Origin: Edolisoma coerulescens
Lineage: Eukaryota; Chordata; Aves; Passeriformes; Campephagidae
Length of the DNA: 64,000 bases
Reading direction: 5' to 3'
Assembly: GCA_013397115.1 (NCBI GenBank)
Contig: VWZW01004068.1
Span: forward strand, 1,409-65,408
The position numbers and the translations under genes are program-made. Below are positions 50,060 to 62,021 of the stretch, in pieces. The notes under the pieces were generated by a model. It saw only the letters and a list, made by a program, of their open reading frames with translations. It was not told where the DNA came from and did no database searches. The first letter of the stretch is position 1. Every line of letters starts with the position of its first letter.

Positions 50060-52515
50060 GTGTCTGAGCACTATGTGGGGCTCAGCTGCTTGCTTTGGCA
50101 GCTCAAAGAGTGGTTTAGAAGTTATAAAGGATAGCAGAGACTCTTTAAACCCAATTTCCTGGGGTCTGGTAGGTTGCAGGGGGGCACTGCTGGGTCCTGG
50201 CAGGGAGAAGCCCAGGTGTGGGGGAGCACAAACAAAAGGCAAATTAATATGATGGAAATTGCTGATATTGGCTGATCAAGACTAGAGCTGAGCCCCACCA
50301 CGATGAGGGGGCTGAGAGCTGCAGGAGGCTTCTGAAACAAACCCCCTTCAGCTTCAGGGCTGTGCTCCACATCTGAAAACCTCAGCCCAGCAGTGATGTT
50401 GCACTTCATTTTCCTTGGCTGCTTTGATGAAAGCAAGGAGAACACACTGAAAGGAGACAGCTCCCTTCTTCCAGCAGCTCAGGACTTGCTCTGCTGAGCT
50501 GGAGGCTCCATTTGCTGCTCTCCACTAAGATGAATGTGGGGGAAATACCTCTTACTGGGGGGCAGATATATTTAGGGCAGGAGTTATCCAGCCTCTGCTG
50601 GAGTAGATCTGAGGTCCGTGGCTGAAAAAGAGGCACTTGCCTGACTCCCACTGGACAAACCTCCCTGTGCAGTTACTCAGCCTGACCTCTCCTGCCCTAC
50701 ACATGCTGTCCACAGCAGGGAAGCTGCTAAAGGAGAGGGCAGAAGGTAAGGAGGATAACTGATGCTCTTGTGTGTTTTCCTACTGTAACAGCAGCTGTAA
50801 TGGCTAATCCTAGACCACAAATTATCTGTGTCAGTGATGGAGAATCAGGTAATAACTTTCAGATTTGCCCAGGGATGTTTTGGAGATTGGCAGTCTGTGG
50901 AATTTTTAGTGTTGCTTTGCCTGTATTTTTAGGCCCTGGGGGCTTTAGTTTTCCAATTTAGCTAACTTAAAGACATGATTTCTGTGACTAATATTAAAGT
51001 CAAGCGTGGGAACAGCATATCAGGGCATTTTAAACAAGTATTTAGTGTGGATTTAGTTGTAGCGAAAGCTTTGTGTGGTAATAAAGTGAAGAGCAGTTCT
51101 ACTTCCTGCTGGGATTACCATGGCAAGGGCTACTAATCCTCCTGCTCCTCGTCACCTGCAGCAGGCAGAAATGGATCCTGTCCTCCAGAACAAGATTTGC
51201 AGAACCTGCTGGCTGAACTGCTGGCTCTGGTGCTCCTTCCGTGGAGCATCTCATCCCCCTGCCAGAGGAGCAAGGCCAAAATGACAGGAGGGATGTAAGC
51301 TGGGCTGGGATTTGCTCCCCTAAAACCCAACCAAGGTGGGAAAAATAATTTCTTTTAACCTCTGCTGCCAGGGAGAAGGGGCAGGGAGATCTGTTGCAGC
51401 TCCCCATGCCCAGCTGGTTGCTCTGGAGCCAGCGAGGGCCCTGCTTGGCATCCCCGGTCCCCGGCAACGCCAGCGCTGCTCCGGCTCCACGGGCAGCTGG
51501 GAACAGCCTTTCCCTGGCAACCCAAAACAAAGTTGGGTCTGTCCCGGAGCTCAGCCCCCCCAAAGGCTGGGGGGAGAGTCCCAGCAGGGCTCAAACAGGG
51601 TTCCCACAGGGAACCAGTGCCCAGCTGCTCTGACCAGGCCAAGAGGCAAAAGATGCTGCTGGGACCCACTGGGTGCCCCCACTCCTGCCCTGCATGGGCT
51701 GCCCCACCGTGTGGCATCCATCCTAGGTAGGGGTGTCCTGCTGCCCCACTGGGATGAGGACAGGAAAACAGGGGATGGGGGCTCACCTTCCCTCAGAGGA
51801 CACAGTTTTGGAGGATGAGACAGGTTGGAATGGGCTCCTCCAGCTTCCAGGGGGAAGTGACAGCTTGCACATCTCTCAGAAATCTGGTGGCACTTTGTCA
51901 CCTGGGTGTCATTGCAGGTGCAGAGATCTGTGACCATTCATGTGCTCGGGTGGAAGAACTTCTTTGCAGATTTGGAGCACAAAAAAACAGTGTGCAGAAG
52001 GGGAGGAAGTGAAGATACCAAACAGAGGCCAGGCACAGCTCTGCCCTGTCCCACCGTGCCACCAGCCTTGCCCCACTGAGCCACCCAGGGCTAGATCCAT
52101 TTAGTTAGAGGGACAAGCACCCCACTCCTCACCGATCCCCCCCTGCCTTCCCTCAACCCAGCTGCAACCCAGGCTCATCCCAAAAACCCCCCTAGGGGCT
52201 GGGGGCACATTTGGGCTGCTCCCAGCAGAGATGCTGCCCTCCAATCCGGGCAGACCCGGATTAGAGCTTTGCATCACTCCCCTCACCCGCCCTGCACTCC
52301 CCAGCGGATTAAAGCCCATTAATCACCCCGAGGCATTAACCCCCACTGGGACCATCCGGTGCTTCCCCAGCCCCCTCAACCTGTCCTCATCAGGTGCTGA
52401 GGGATACCAAAAGCAGGCCCAGTGTACCCCCAGTTATCTGCCTTTCCCCCAAGCCCCTGGCCACAGCAAGCCCTCTGCACCCCCTCAGGCTCTGGAAGGA
52501 TTTAGCCTTAAACCA
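50060..52515. other. Tail-to-tail intergenic region between NAT9 and NHERF1
   Basis: About 2.5 kb between two convergent transcription units. It is moderately GC-rich around 51,340-51,800. No exon, repeat family or RNA gene was recognised, and the open frames are chance frames. Confidence 0.65.
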
Positions 52516-52535
52516 GACTTGTGAAGTCAGAAAGG

Positions 52536-52541
52536 TTTATT
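52536..52541 (-). terminator. NHERF1 poly(A) signal
   Basis: The minus-strand hexamer AATAAA lies about 870 bases beyond the NHERF1 stop codon, giving a 3' UTR of roughly 0.9 kb. It is the only canonical hexamer I noticed between the stop and this point. Confidence 0.65.
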
Positions 52542-53413
52542 CCAGTAAACAGAATTTCTCTTGAGCTCAACAGTACAACAACACCTGATTGCAGCACATG
52601 GAAACAAAACGTCCACAGGAAGAATTTCCACAAAATACAGTTAAAAAGAAAAAATGGTGTGATTGGGAAAACACTTATCTCAGAAAAAAAAAAAGTCTAT
52701 GAGAAGCCTTTAAATTAAGCAGTGTAGGACTCAAACCCTGATTGGCTCTGTCTCCAGGAGTGTGCAGGAGCAAAGGAGACTATTATTGCTTGCTGTGCTG
52801 GCTCCAGACACCCTCTCCTCTCCCAAAATTGCCCCAGGGCAGGGTGCTGGGCACGCCCCAATGCTGGGCACCCATACCCCTCCTTGCAGCTGAAGAGGCA
52901 AAGGGACAGGGTCATCGTGGACGGAGCTTGCCAGGCCAGGGTCAAACACCCCAGCTGTGGTCAGTGGCTGCGCAGGTGGGGTTTGGTAGAAGACGCTAAA
53001 AGCCTCAGGTTTTGCAGTTAAAAGGTAATTTGGGGGGATTGGCTCAAATGGAGATGGTGTTTGGGGTGGGGAAAAAACCAGGGAACAGTGGGGACCAGGA
53101 GTGTTGGGCATCAGGCCACCCCAAATCCTTGATCCCTCCCAAACCCCTGCTTGTGCCAACCAGGATGTGCAAGGCTTCAACGCAGGGCTGGAGAAGCACC
53201 CTGGGGATGAGCTTTTGGGAGGGGGCACCCCCAGCACCCCCAGCCCAGGACCCCTCTGCAGGGATGCTCACTGGCCACCAAACCCCGGCACTTGGGTCAG
53301 GGTGGTGGGGAGAAGCCCTACATCCCCACCAGGAGCCCACGGCAGGGAGGAGTGTAGGAGAGGTGGGTATGAGGCTGGGGGGGCTAGAAGACCCTCGCCC
53401 CGCCTCAGGGCCT

Positions 53414-53566
53414 TCACAGGTTGCTGAACAGTTCATTTTTCTTGCTCCAGTCCATCTGGGGTGCCCTCTTGCTGGTGCGCTTCTGGTGCGCCCGCTCCTT
53501 GGCCACGGCCAGCGGGATGTCAAGGTCCAGGAGGGAGCCGGATGCTGGATGGTGTTTGTCACCCTC
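53414..53566 (-). CDS. NHERF1: NHERF1 last exon (ezrin-binding tail)
   Basis: Encodes EGDKHHPASGSLLDLDIPLA, then VAKERAHQKRTSKRAPQMDW and SKKNELFSNL with stop TGA. The last 30 residues are nearly identical to the mammalian ezrin-binding domain. The acceptor is CACACAG. Confidence 0.97.
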   Translation of the reverse strand, partial: EGDKHHPASGSLLDLDIPLAVAKERAHQKRTSKRAPQMDWSKKNELFSNL

Positions 53567-56500
53567 CTGTGTGTGGGGCTGGGGGTGAGAGGTGGTGTCA
53601 GCCCCACTGCGTGTCCCTTGGACAGCCCCATGGTGGGGGCTCAGCCCAGATCCTGCTTTCCAGCCACTGCCTCCCCCTGGCATTCCCAGCCCTACCTCGC
53701 TGAGAGTCTCGCTGGAGTTGGGGGACATGGCCAGCGGCGCGGGGCTGGACGGGCTCTCGGACACCGAGCTGGACCGCGGCTCTCCGCCGTTTTCCTGGGG
53801 GAGCAGGGAGGGAGTGTGAGCTCCAGCCCTGGGGCTTGAGAACAGCCTCCAGGGTTGCAAGTCCCACCCAGGGGGCCATGAAATCCATCCTCCCCACACG
53901 TAATCCCCTGCAAGCTCCAGGCACATAAATATCTCCAGCACTGCCCATCCAGGGCGGGGAAGGATTAAACCCCGGCCTGACCGCCCTGGGTTTAGCGGGA
54001 GGAAGAGGGTGGCTGCAGGGCTGGGTGCTTCTTCCCTGCAGCAGCACGAGGGCTCCCAGCCCTGGAGCAGCAGGAGGCAAAAGAGAGAAGGAAAACAGGC
54101 AACATAGCCATCTCCGTGACACTCAGCACCACGAGCATCCCCCTTCCTGGGGGGCACCAGTTCCCAGTCCCCTTCCCAGTGGCACCAGCTCTTGTGTGGC
54201 AGCCTAGGACCACTGTGGTGTCTGGTGGCATCACCCACCCATGGGCAGAGGGGACATGAACAGGAGGGTCCCTGACTGGAGATAGGCATAGACGGAATTA
54301 GAATCAAGACGAGGCTCTTACCTTCCCCATATCGCCGTTGGCAACTGGTTCTGGCAAAGGACCTATGGGATGAGGACACAGGCACCGGGTAAGGATGTGT
54401 TTGCTTTGCCCCCCTGCCAATGGAGGGCAAGGCAAGGCTGCACATGGCCAATGCTCCCACAACACTGCCCAGTGTCCTGAATTTTTTAACCACCTGCTGC
54501 AGCCAGCCCCATGGCACAGGGGGATGCTGCCAGCCCCATCCCCATGATGGCAGACCTGATATGGAGCCCAGTGAGACCCCCTCCCCATCCTCCTGGGGAC
54601 CACCATGACAGCCGGGAGGGGGCCACAGAGGAGAGCAAAGGGCAGCTGATGCCTGTTTGCTCCCCAGGCCATAAACCCTGCCGAAGTGCAACCCAGGGCC
54701 ATAAACTTGCCCATGTCAGCCTCACCAGCCCAGCATGGGGCCCTTGGCCAGGCAGGGAGACGCCAAAGCCAGGTGATTCTGCTTGGCCCCAGGGTGATAA
54801 GACCCCCTCCCAGGGCTCAGCACCCTTAGGTTTGGTGAGAAGGTGACACAGAGCCAGCAGAAGTGGCACAAACCCTTCCCAGCAGCACAGCCCCCAGCCC
54901 ACCTGTCAGGTGCTGCTCCGAAGGCACCACCTTGCACTTCTTGAAGAACTCATCTGTGAGGATGTCCACCACCAGCAGCCTGGTCTCGTCACCGCTCGCC
55001 TTGATGGCTGCCACCACGTCACTGTGCTGCTTGCCCTCCATGCACACACCGTTCACCTGCAGGCACCACATCACCACTGGAGCCAGGGGACATCCATCCC
55101 TCAGAAGCACCATGGAGGGGGGTCAGGTACCAGCCTTGGTACCAGTCACAATCCCAGCACAGCCACCCCACAGCCCCCACAGGCTTTTGCAGCCCCGCAG
55201 GGATTAGCAGTGAAGCCAGGAAAACCTCATTAAAAACAGATTTTCCTCTGAGTGATTAGCATGGGATCGAATGGGCAAAGCTGGTAGGGAACTCCCAGTA
55301 GGGCATGGACCTGGGGCTGGCACAGGAGATGGACAGGACACAAAGCCCTCATGCCATGCCATGGTCTCCAGAAACCCCAAAAGCTTCACCCCAGAATAGG
55401 CAGCAGCCCCACACCCTGGTGAGCAGCAGGGTTGGGGCTCAGTTGGTCCTTGCCCTCATGGATCATCAGCCCACCTGGCACAAACCTGAGCTCATCCCCA
55501 CCCTGGTCACACCTGATAGCAGCACTTGTGACCATCGTGCACCTTGTCCCCAGCCTGCCCCACCCCAGAGGCATCCCGGGAACAGGGGACAGTGCTACCG
55601 CTAATTAACCCCCAGCCAGCTAATTAACGCTCAGCCCCAGCCCTCCACAGTGCTGCACCCCTGGGTGGGGACCGGCAGGCTGGTGCAGGTCGGGCGGCCG
55701 TGCCGTGAGTCACCGCCGGCACCAGGGACACCGCGTGCCTTCCCGGCCAAGGGCAGCTGTCTCCCGGGCACCAGGATGCGAGGCAGTGCCAAGCTCTCCA
55801 GAGAGACCCCTCAGACCTCCCCCCACCCCAGCGTACCTCGATGATGCGGTCCTGGGGGGCCAGCCCTGCTGCCTCAGCCGGTGAGCCGGGGTCGACGGCG
55901 CGCACGTACTGCCCCGGGCGGCTCTTGTCACTGTGCAGGTTGAAGCCGTAGCCATCGGGGCCCTTCTTCATGTGGCACAGCCGAGGTCTCAGCTCCTCCT
56001 GCAATGGGAACAATCTGTGGGTGAACTGCTCCCAGACCCCCCAACAGCCAGGGACAGCACCAGGAACCCCAGACAGCTGCTGGAGTGGCAGGGACACCAT
56101 CCTCAGGTGGCCACCTGCGGGCACTGACACCTCAAGATGGGATGCAGGGTGCCAAACACCCTATGATCCTCGGCTCTAATTAATTAATTAGGTGCAGTGA
56201 AACATTGAAGAAACATCTTATCATGTGTGTGTTGCCAGACCACGCTCTTCCTTTTGGGATCAGGATTGCAACTGCCATGAAGGTGGAAGAGGAAACACAG
56301 CCCAAGGCTGCTGGGAAGCACCCCCACTCCACCCCATCCCACTCGGGGAGCTTTGGCTACTGAAGAGGTCTTAGGTGCTGGCACAGGTCCCCTCCATCAC
56401 CCCCTTGCCAACTGTAGCCCCTCTCTATGGCAAACCCAGCCACGAAATCAGGGAGATCCCCCATCCCAGAGCACCCCACAGCCATTGTGAGCAGGGAAGG

Positions 56501-59500
56501 GGCACACAGGGCTCAGGCAGGCAGCTGGAATCCAGATGGAGCAGCTGCAATGCCGAGGCACCTCCATGCCCTGGCGTGACCTTCCAGGATTGCAAAACAG
56601 AAACCTGCCCCACCAGGGCGGCGCGACTGGGACATTCACCTCTCCGGGAGGCAACACCCAGCTCATCTGCACCTGGTTTCACCTTGACCTGTGGATCCAC
56701 CAGTACCTGGGGCCAGGGAACCCCGCTGGGGCAGCCACAGCCACTCACTTGGCCCACCTGGCACCCTTTAAGCTCCCCACACGGTGAGCAGCAGGAAGAA
56801 GCAGGAGCATCCCCGGGAGCCTGGCAAACAGGAACTGCCTTTGCTCACCCAGTGGGAAGTGGGATGTCCAGGAAGCATCAGAGGAACCAGGTGACACGAA
56901 CCAGACACCTGCATGTGGCACTGTCAGAACTGCTCTGACCCTAGCACCCAACACCACTTTTACAATTTATATATAAAATGGTTTGATCCCACCTTGACCA
57001 CCAGAACCTGGACTTTGGTTGGGCTCTCCCAGCAGCCAAGCCTTACTCAGACTGCTGTAATATTCCTCACCAGGGGGGTTAGTATTTAATCTTTCATCCG
57101 AGATCATTTTTTCTCTGTTGGTAACCATAGCATCACTGAGGACAGGCACTACAGGAATTTGCCCTCCCGCACCTGCACCGGGCTGCTCTTTACCCCCTGC
57201 ACAGCACTCTTGCTTCTTGCCACGAAATCCCCTTTGTCCACTGCCAGGAAAACCCGGGTCCTGGGGTGCTGACACCCCATATCTGACACACTGATGTGGC
57301 ACAGGGTCCCACACAGGCTGGGGTGACGCATTTACAACTGCTGAGCCAAACACTGCAATAAAGCCCTGATAAAGCCCAGATAAAGCCCCATCCTCTTGCG
57401 CAACACCTTCCTTCATGGTCAAGGCTGGATGCCACCCCAGCACCATTTGACAACACCCTCGGAAGGGAGGTGCAGGCAGCACCCAGCACATCTGCCAGGA
57501 GTGAAGGTGATCCCGAGATGCCTCAGCACTGGCATGCAGGACTTGCTCTCCACGTGTCTCAGCTTCACATGCCCAGTGCAACAGCCCAGCTGTGGATTCC
57601 CTGGCTCAGTGGAGGATTGTGACCCCCTCGACTTTGCTCCATCCATCCTCCAGTCACCCCCGTGCCCAGGTGGCAGCAAGTTCACAGGGTGTGACAGCAT
57701 CCTCCACCCAGGCAGCAATCCCAAGCAATGGTGGGGAGAGACAATATCCAAAATAAGGACAAAAGCAGGAGCTGCCGGAGCCTGGAGGAAGGCAGCACCT
57801 CCCCGGGTCCCTGCCCTGGCTCGACCCCGAGCAAGGGGTTCAGGCTCTGGAGCACCCACGCTCCCAGTGCCCTTGGCAGCACTGTGGGGTTGCTCCACGC
57901 CGATAGCTCAGGACAAAGCTGGAGGGAGCACCCAGCGAGCGGTGCTGGCAGCGCTCCCGGGCGAGGAGGAGGAGGGAGGGCTTTGCTCCCACCCATACCA
58001 ACAAAGCCCTGGCAGCCTGGGCTCCCTGAGATGCTGGTGCCATGAATTTTTGGGGGGGATGGGAAGCCCTGCAGGGTGGACAGATGTCTCAGGACACGGG
58101 GACAGGTCACAGCAGCGAGGGAGGAACCGATCCTGCAAAGGCAGCTGGCCAAGGCAGCAGCACTTGGTGCGAGGGCAGCCCAGCTGAGCCATGACCCGAC
58201 CCCCCAGCATCCCCCCGTGCCAGGCTGCCTGTGCCCCCCCAAATCACAGAAAACCTGTGGGCAGACACCATTCTGCCTCCCAGACAGGAAAACAAACGCA
58301 TCCGACCCTCCAGCAGCTGTATCCTGCCCATCCATGGGGCGAGCACCCCATGGCAGGGCATCCTTCCAGCCCCAAAGTCCGCTTTGGGCTGAGCAACATG
58401 AGGCAAGAGGGTTTGGGGCCAACATCCGGGATGCGAGAAGACCCGTGGCTATGGAGCTGGGCAGCGGAAATGCCCCTAATTTCTCTAAGCTGCTGCATCC
58501 TCTCCTGCGAGGCCAGCAGCTCTCCTGCCACGCTGGGACACGGATTAGCCAGCAGAGCCTCGTTACAAGCAATTACAGCCTCTGTCAGGGAGGGCAGCGG
58601 GGGAAACTGGAATCAGCCCTCAGCACAGGCATCCCATGCCACCCCTCTTCTCTACGCCCAGGAAAGGCAGAGAGGCCTCTGTCTGCAGAGATGCCCATCT
58701 GGGATGAGGACTTCTGCAGCATCACACATTCCTACCCTGGAACAGGATTGGGGGCACACCCAGATGCTTCTCCCTCCGCAGCACCTTCAGCCACCTGGCA
58801 GGACCAGGAATCCCAAGATTGTGGGGACCCCAACTGCACAGTGTGTCAGGACTCACTCCCCATTTCCCAGCCCTCCAACAGCAATTTCAGGACAGCTCTT
58901 GAAGCCTCAAGTCTCAGGAAATTCCCTGCAGCCCTACAAGGAGCATCAAGCCTGCTGGCTGCAGCAACATTCCCAGTTACTCAAAGAGAAACACAACAGC
59001 TCTGAGGATGCCTGGGCCAGCAAATTCACACGGGTCCCAAAATCTGGCGCACACATTCGGGCTTCATACAAAGGGGATGCAAAGCAGCCTCCTTGCAGCA
59101 TCCCTGTCACGTCCTGTTTGACTGGAGCTGCTTTTCATGCAGCTGCCTTGAGAGGAAATTTAATTCATTTCCTAATTAAACACCAGCTACCCCAGTGCAA
59201 TGCTCCCAACGATGGGGGAACTGCTCCCTGTTACTCTCTGAAACCCAGCCCTGGGAGGCTCACCCAGGTTTTACAAGGAGGGATGAGCCTCGCTGGCAGG
59301 GAGGGCTCTAATTTAACACTAAATTTGCAAGAGGGAAGCCCAGGGCTGGTAGCAAATGCCTTGCCCTGGTACCAGTGTAGTGTGCTGGCAGCATCCGGTG
59401 CTGCCCTGGGAGCACCGTGTGGTTCTCAAGACACTCCCGAGCAGCTGAAGCCTCCGGAAACAAACGTGGCAGGAGACAAACTATCACAGCTTGCGGTGGG

Positions 59501-62021
59501 GGAACACGGCACAGGGCCCCAGGAAATGGGGCTGACCTCAGGGGTGTGAAACTGTCACCGCGCTGGCTCAGCACCGCAGACAGAGCTGCGTGGATCAGCT
59601 CCCCAGGGAGGCTCAAAACCTCCACCGCAGCATCAGGGGATTTGCATTCGATAGGAATGAAAAAGGAGCCCATGACGAGTCTCCCACAACTGCCTCAGGG
59701 ATCTGTGGGGGTGTCCGAGCCCCCTGGCAGTCCCAATCATGCAGGACCCAGCAGGCTTTGGAGAGACAATGGATTCTGCTGGAAGGTGGGAGACACTAAA
59801 CATTGTTCACCTCAAGCAGCTCTCCCAGCTCTTGAGCGTCTCCAGGCTTGTTAAACAAATAAAGGCAAGTCCAGCCCAATAAAGCAAACAGGACTCTGAC
59901 GCGTGCAAATCTCCCGCTTCCTCTGTGATTCCAGGGAATCCCACCAACCCACAGTGATGAGACAGGGCTGCAGAGGGATGGGGCAGCCAGCACCGGCTCC
60001 CTGCCAGGGCCGAAGGACAGGCCACTAGTGTGTTCCTGCCTCACTGGAGAGAAATCCCTTTCCGCCTGCTCCAGCTTGGCTCGGCATCCCGCCCGGCATC
60101 TTCCCACCCTGCTTGGTGGGTGCCTGGTCGGGGGGATGTCCCCAAACCCACTTGCCTTTTCCACTGGGCCCTGCCCCCAACCGCAAGATTTCCTGCTGCT
60201 ATCTGTTGAGAAACCGTCTGGGGCCTTGTGGCAATGTCACCCCATGCCACCCGCTTCCTGCTCTTGTGAGGAGAGAAACTGCCAGTAGTAACTCTGCGTG
60301 AGCTGTGCCCCGAGCCTGCTTCCCGAGACTGTGGGGAATCTTCAGCCAAGACTGTCCCCCAAAGCCCATGAGGTATCTCCATCTGGGGCTGTCTCCCAAA
60401 ATCTTGTGGGGCATCTGCAGCTTCCTAAGCTCCTTCCATCACAGAGAGCAGGCAGCTGTCCCACAGCATGTGAGGGCTCCATCCTCTTTGGGGACTGCAC
60501 ATCCTCAGCCCCCCAAGCTTGGCAGGGCACTCACCTGAGCTGCATTAACGACATCCCTTTTATTTTTCCCAGCCCACAGAGAGGTCTGGGAGCAGAAAGC
60601 AGAGCACAGACGGTCTCGCTAGCCCCGAGGGAGCGCTGGCACCGTGACATACGGGAGAGCAGGCACGTTCTCCCCGCATGGGGCAGCACTGGAGCCCGGC
60701 ACGGGGCCAGACCCGAGGGACGTGGGATGATACAGGGGAAAGTGAGCAAGAGAGACGGCAGAGGGATAGAGCCTGGCTGTCCCCATCCAAATAAGACCAT
60801 CAAGGAGGTGCTGGAGTGATGCTTTAGTCAGGCAGGGAAGAGACCTGTGCCTGCAGTGCATCAGCCCAACCAGGGGAACAAGCACAAGGCTAAAGTCCAA
60901 CAAGAGACACAGCTCAAAACCACCTATTCCTCAGCAAAACCCTATGTGACAACAGCTCAGTGAGGCACCAAAGTCTTCCTAGGGCTCAGCATCCACACTG
61001 GGAAGGCTCCACTGCACCAACCCTTCTGGGAACAGGTCATTAGATTTCCCCAGAAAGTTCCTCACACTGGGGACACCAAGAGGCTGCTGCCCAGGAAGCC
61101 ATCCACATGTCTGTTGTAACAACAAACACGTCTTTGCTGGGTAAATAAAAAGCAGTATTATCTCCCGGAGCCCAGAGCGTCTCTTAGGAACCGCTTGGGG
61201 CACAAAAGGTCAGCTGTTTCTCAATTCCTCACCTTTCTACATCACTTTGTTTGTGCAACTGCTCACTCCCACGGCCACGAGTGCTTAAGGCCGATATTCC
61301 TGAGTTAGGAAGTGTCGGAGGGGACTGACTGCCAGGATCAAGCCCCCGGCCCAGGAAGGGCTCTGCTATCTCCACTCCACAGCAGAGACTGGACACACTC
61401 AAAGCAGGAGTGACTGCCACCAATACCTGCGGTCTCAGCCCCAAAAAACACCCTGTGCCACGGGTTTTTTGTTGTATCTTGGGGTGGGTTAGTGCCAGCT
61501 GCCCTCAGCCCAGCCCTGGGCTCAGCTGCACGTCAAAGCTCGCCCTGTTGCTTTTCTCACCCCGTTTTACCGGCCCCGCAGCACAAGGATGGTGCTCCAG
61601 GACTCAACGGGCTCAGTTATGGGTCCAGCCGGACCGGTGCGCCCGCCTGCCCCCACCCGTCACTGACACGGCTGGGAGACAGGAGCATAAAGCAAAAAAA
61701 AAAAGGGAAAAAAAATTATATAAAATTAAAAAGGCAAAGCAGCCGGGCGCGGCAGGACCCGGGGCTTCTGGGAAGCCGCCTTTAAAGCAAAGCAAAAAAA
61801 AGAAAGAAAGAACAGAGATCGATACCACACACGACGCCCAGGGCAGCCGCGGCGCCCGCGGCTCCCGCTCGCTCGCCTGGAGGGCGATGACCGCGGCCGG
61901 TCGCGACCCCTCCTCCTCGGACAACGCCTTCTGCCCCGAAAACTTCGGAGCCCCAGCCCCTCGGCCGCTCATTTACCCGCTGGTCGCCGCCGCTGGGCTT
62001 CCGCGCCGCGGGCTCCGCCGC
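53414..62021 (-). CDS. NHERF1: NHERF1 (SLC9A3R1), PDZ scaffold, first exon mostly in an assembly gap
   Basis: The visible exons are 62021-61977 (partial exon 1), 55998-55837, 55056-54903, 54362-54322, 53794-53696 and 53566-53414. They give 217 aa plus stop, with phases consistent throughout. The protein is an apical-membrane adaptor: two PDZ domains bind C-terminal tails of transporters and receptors such as NHE3 and CFTR, and a C-terminal segment binds ezrin/radixin/moesin. PDZ2 is complete across exons 2 and 3, with the carboxylate-binding loop GYGF and VNGVCMEGKQHSDVV. The ezrin-binding tail AKERAHQKRTSKRAPQMDW ends in FSNL, a class I PDZ ligand thought to fold back on PDZ2. PDZ1 is expected from the family but lies in the gap at 62,022-62,477. 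Confidence 0.95.
53696..53794 (-). CDS. NHERF1: NHERF1 exon 5 (Ser-rich linker)
   Basis: Encodes 33 residues, ENGGEPRSSSVSESPSSPAP then LAMSPNSSETLSE, a Ser/Pro-rich disordered linker with SP sites that could be phosphorylated. It differs strongly from the mammalian linker in sequence, as expected of a disordered region. The acceptor is CCCCCAG and the donor GTAGGG. Confidence 0.88.
53795..54321 (-). other. NHERF1: NHERF1 intron 4
   Basis: A 527-base intron with no recognised feature. Confidence 0.8.
54322..54362 (-). CDS. NHERF1: NHERF1 exon 4 (41 bases)
   Basis: A very short exon encoding GPLPEPVANGDMGK, equivalent to the human NGPLPVPFTNGEIQK linker. The acceptor is CCATAG and the donor GTAAGA. 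The phase fits both neighbours exactly, which is the main reason for calling so small an exon. Confidence 0.9.
54363..54902 (-). other. NHERF1: NHERF1 intron 3
   Basis: A 540-base intron with nothing notable. A long minus-strand open frame runs through it from exons 5 and 6, but the splice sites make that a chance readthrough. Confidence 0.8.
54903..55056 (-). CDS. NHERF1: NHERF1 exon 3 (PDZ2, second part)
   Basis: Encodes VNGVCMEGKQHSDVVAAIKA, SGDETRLLVVD and the post-PDZ helix TDEFFKKCKVVPSEQHLT. The acceptor is CCTGCAG and the donor GTGGGC. It ends in phase 1 within a Gly codon. Confidence 0.97.
55057..55836 (-). other. NHERF1: NHERF1 intron 2
   Basis: A 780-base intron, mostly GC-rich, with one AT-rich patch at about 55,200-55,265. 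No other feature was seen. Confidence 0.8.
55837..55998 (-). CDS. NHERF1: NHERF1 exon 2 (PDZ2, first part)
   Basis: Encodes EELRPRLCHMKKGPDGYGFN, then LHSDKSRPGQYVRAVDPGSP and AEAAGLAPQDRIIE. The GYGF loop binds the ligand carboxylate. The acceptor is ATTGCAG and the donor GTACGC. It is 54 codons in phase 0. Confidence 0.97.
55999..61976 (-). other. NHERF1: NHERF1 intron 1 (6.0 kb)
   Basis: A GC-rich intron with scattered AT-rich islands at about 56,170-56,290 (with TAATTAATTAATTAGG), 56,955-57,130, 59,140-59,190, 59,850-59,890 and 61,130-61,160. Near its 5' end (61,690-61,812) are A-rich simple runs. No nested gene was recognised; the long open frames on both strands at 57.4-59.5 kb have no family resemblance. 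Confidence 0.7.
61694..61812. repeat. A-rich simple sequence
   Basis: Runs of A interrupted by G (AAAAAAAAAAAGGG, AAAGAAAGAAAG) just inside NHERF1 intron 1. On the sense strand of the gene these are T/C-rich tracts downstream of the exon 1 donor. Confidence 0.8.
61977..62021 (-). CDS. NHERF1: NHERF1 exon 1, visible 3' end only
   Basis: Fifteen codons reading AAEPAARKPSGGDQR, directly beside the N gap, end at a GTAAAT donor in phase 0. Spliced to exon 2 they give DQR-EELRPRL, which parallels the human EQ-RELRPRL junction. Composition (Ala/Pro/Gly-rich inter-PDZ linker) and phase support the call. The upstream part, with the start codon and PDZ1, is not in the sequence. Confidence 0.7.

Noticed and set aside
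53414..54691. 425-aa continuous minus-strand frame over NHERF1 exons 5-6
   Set aside because: Only the two exon parts resemble NHERF1. Clear GT/AG sites with matching phase show the rest is intron.
58191..59549. 452-aa plus-strand open frame in NHERF1 intron 1
   Set aside because: No recognisable domain. Composition (Ser, Pro, Gln, Ala, Cys-rich) is typical of GC-rich chance frames, and overlapping long frames are open on both strands.
61887..62021. Possible plus-strand start MTAAGRDPSSSDNAFC for a divergent gene
   Set aside because: The ATG context and peptide are not family-like, and the minus strand here fits the NHERF1 exon 1 donor with correct phase.
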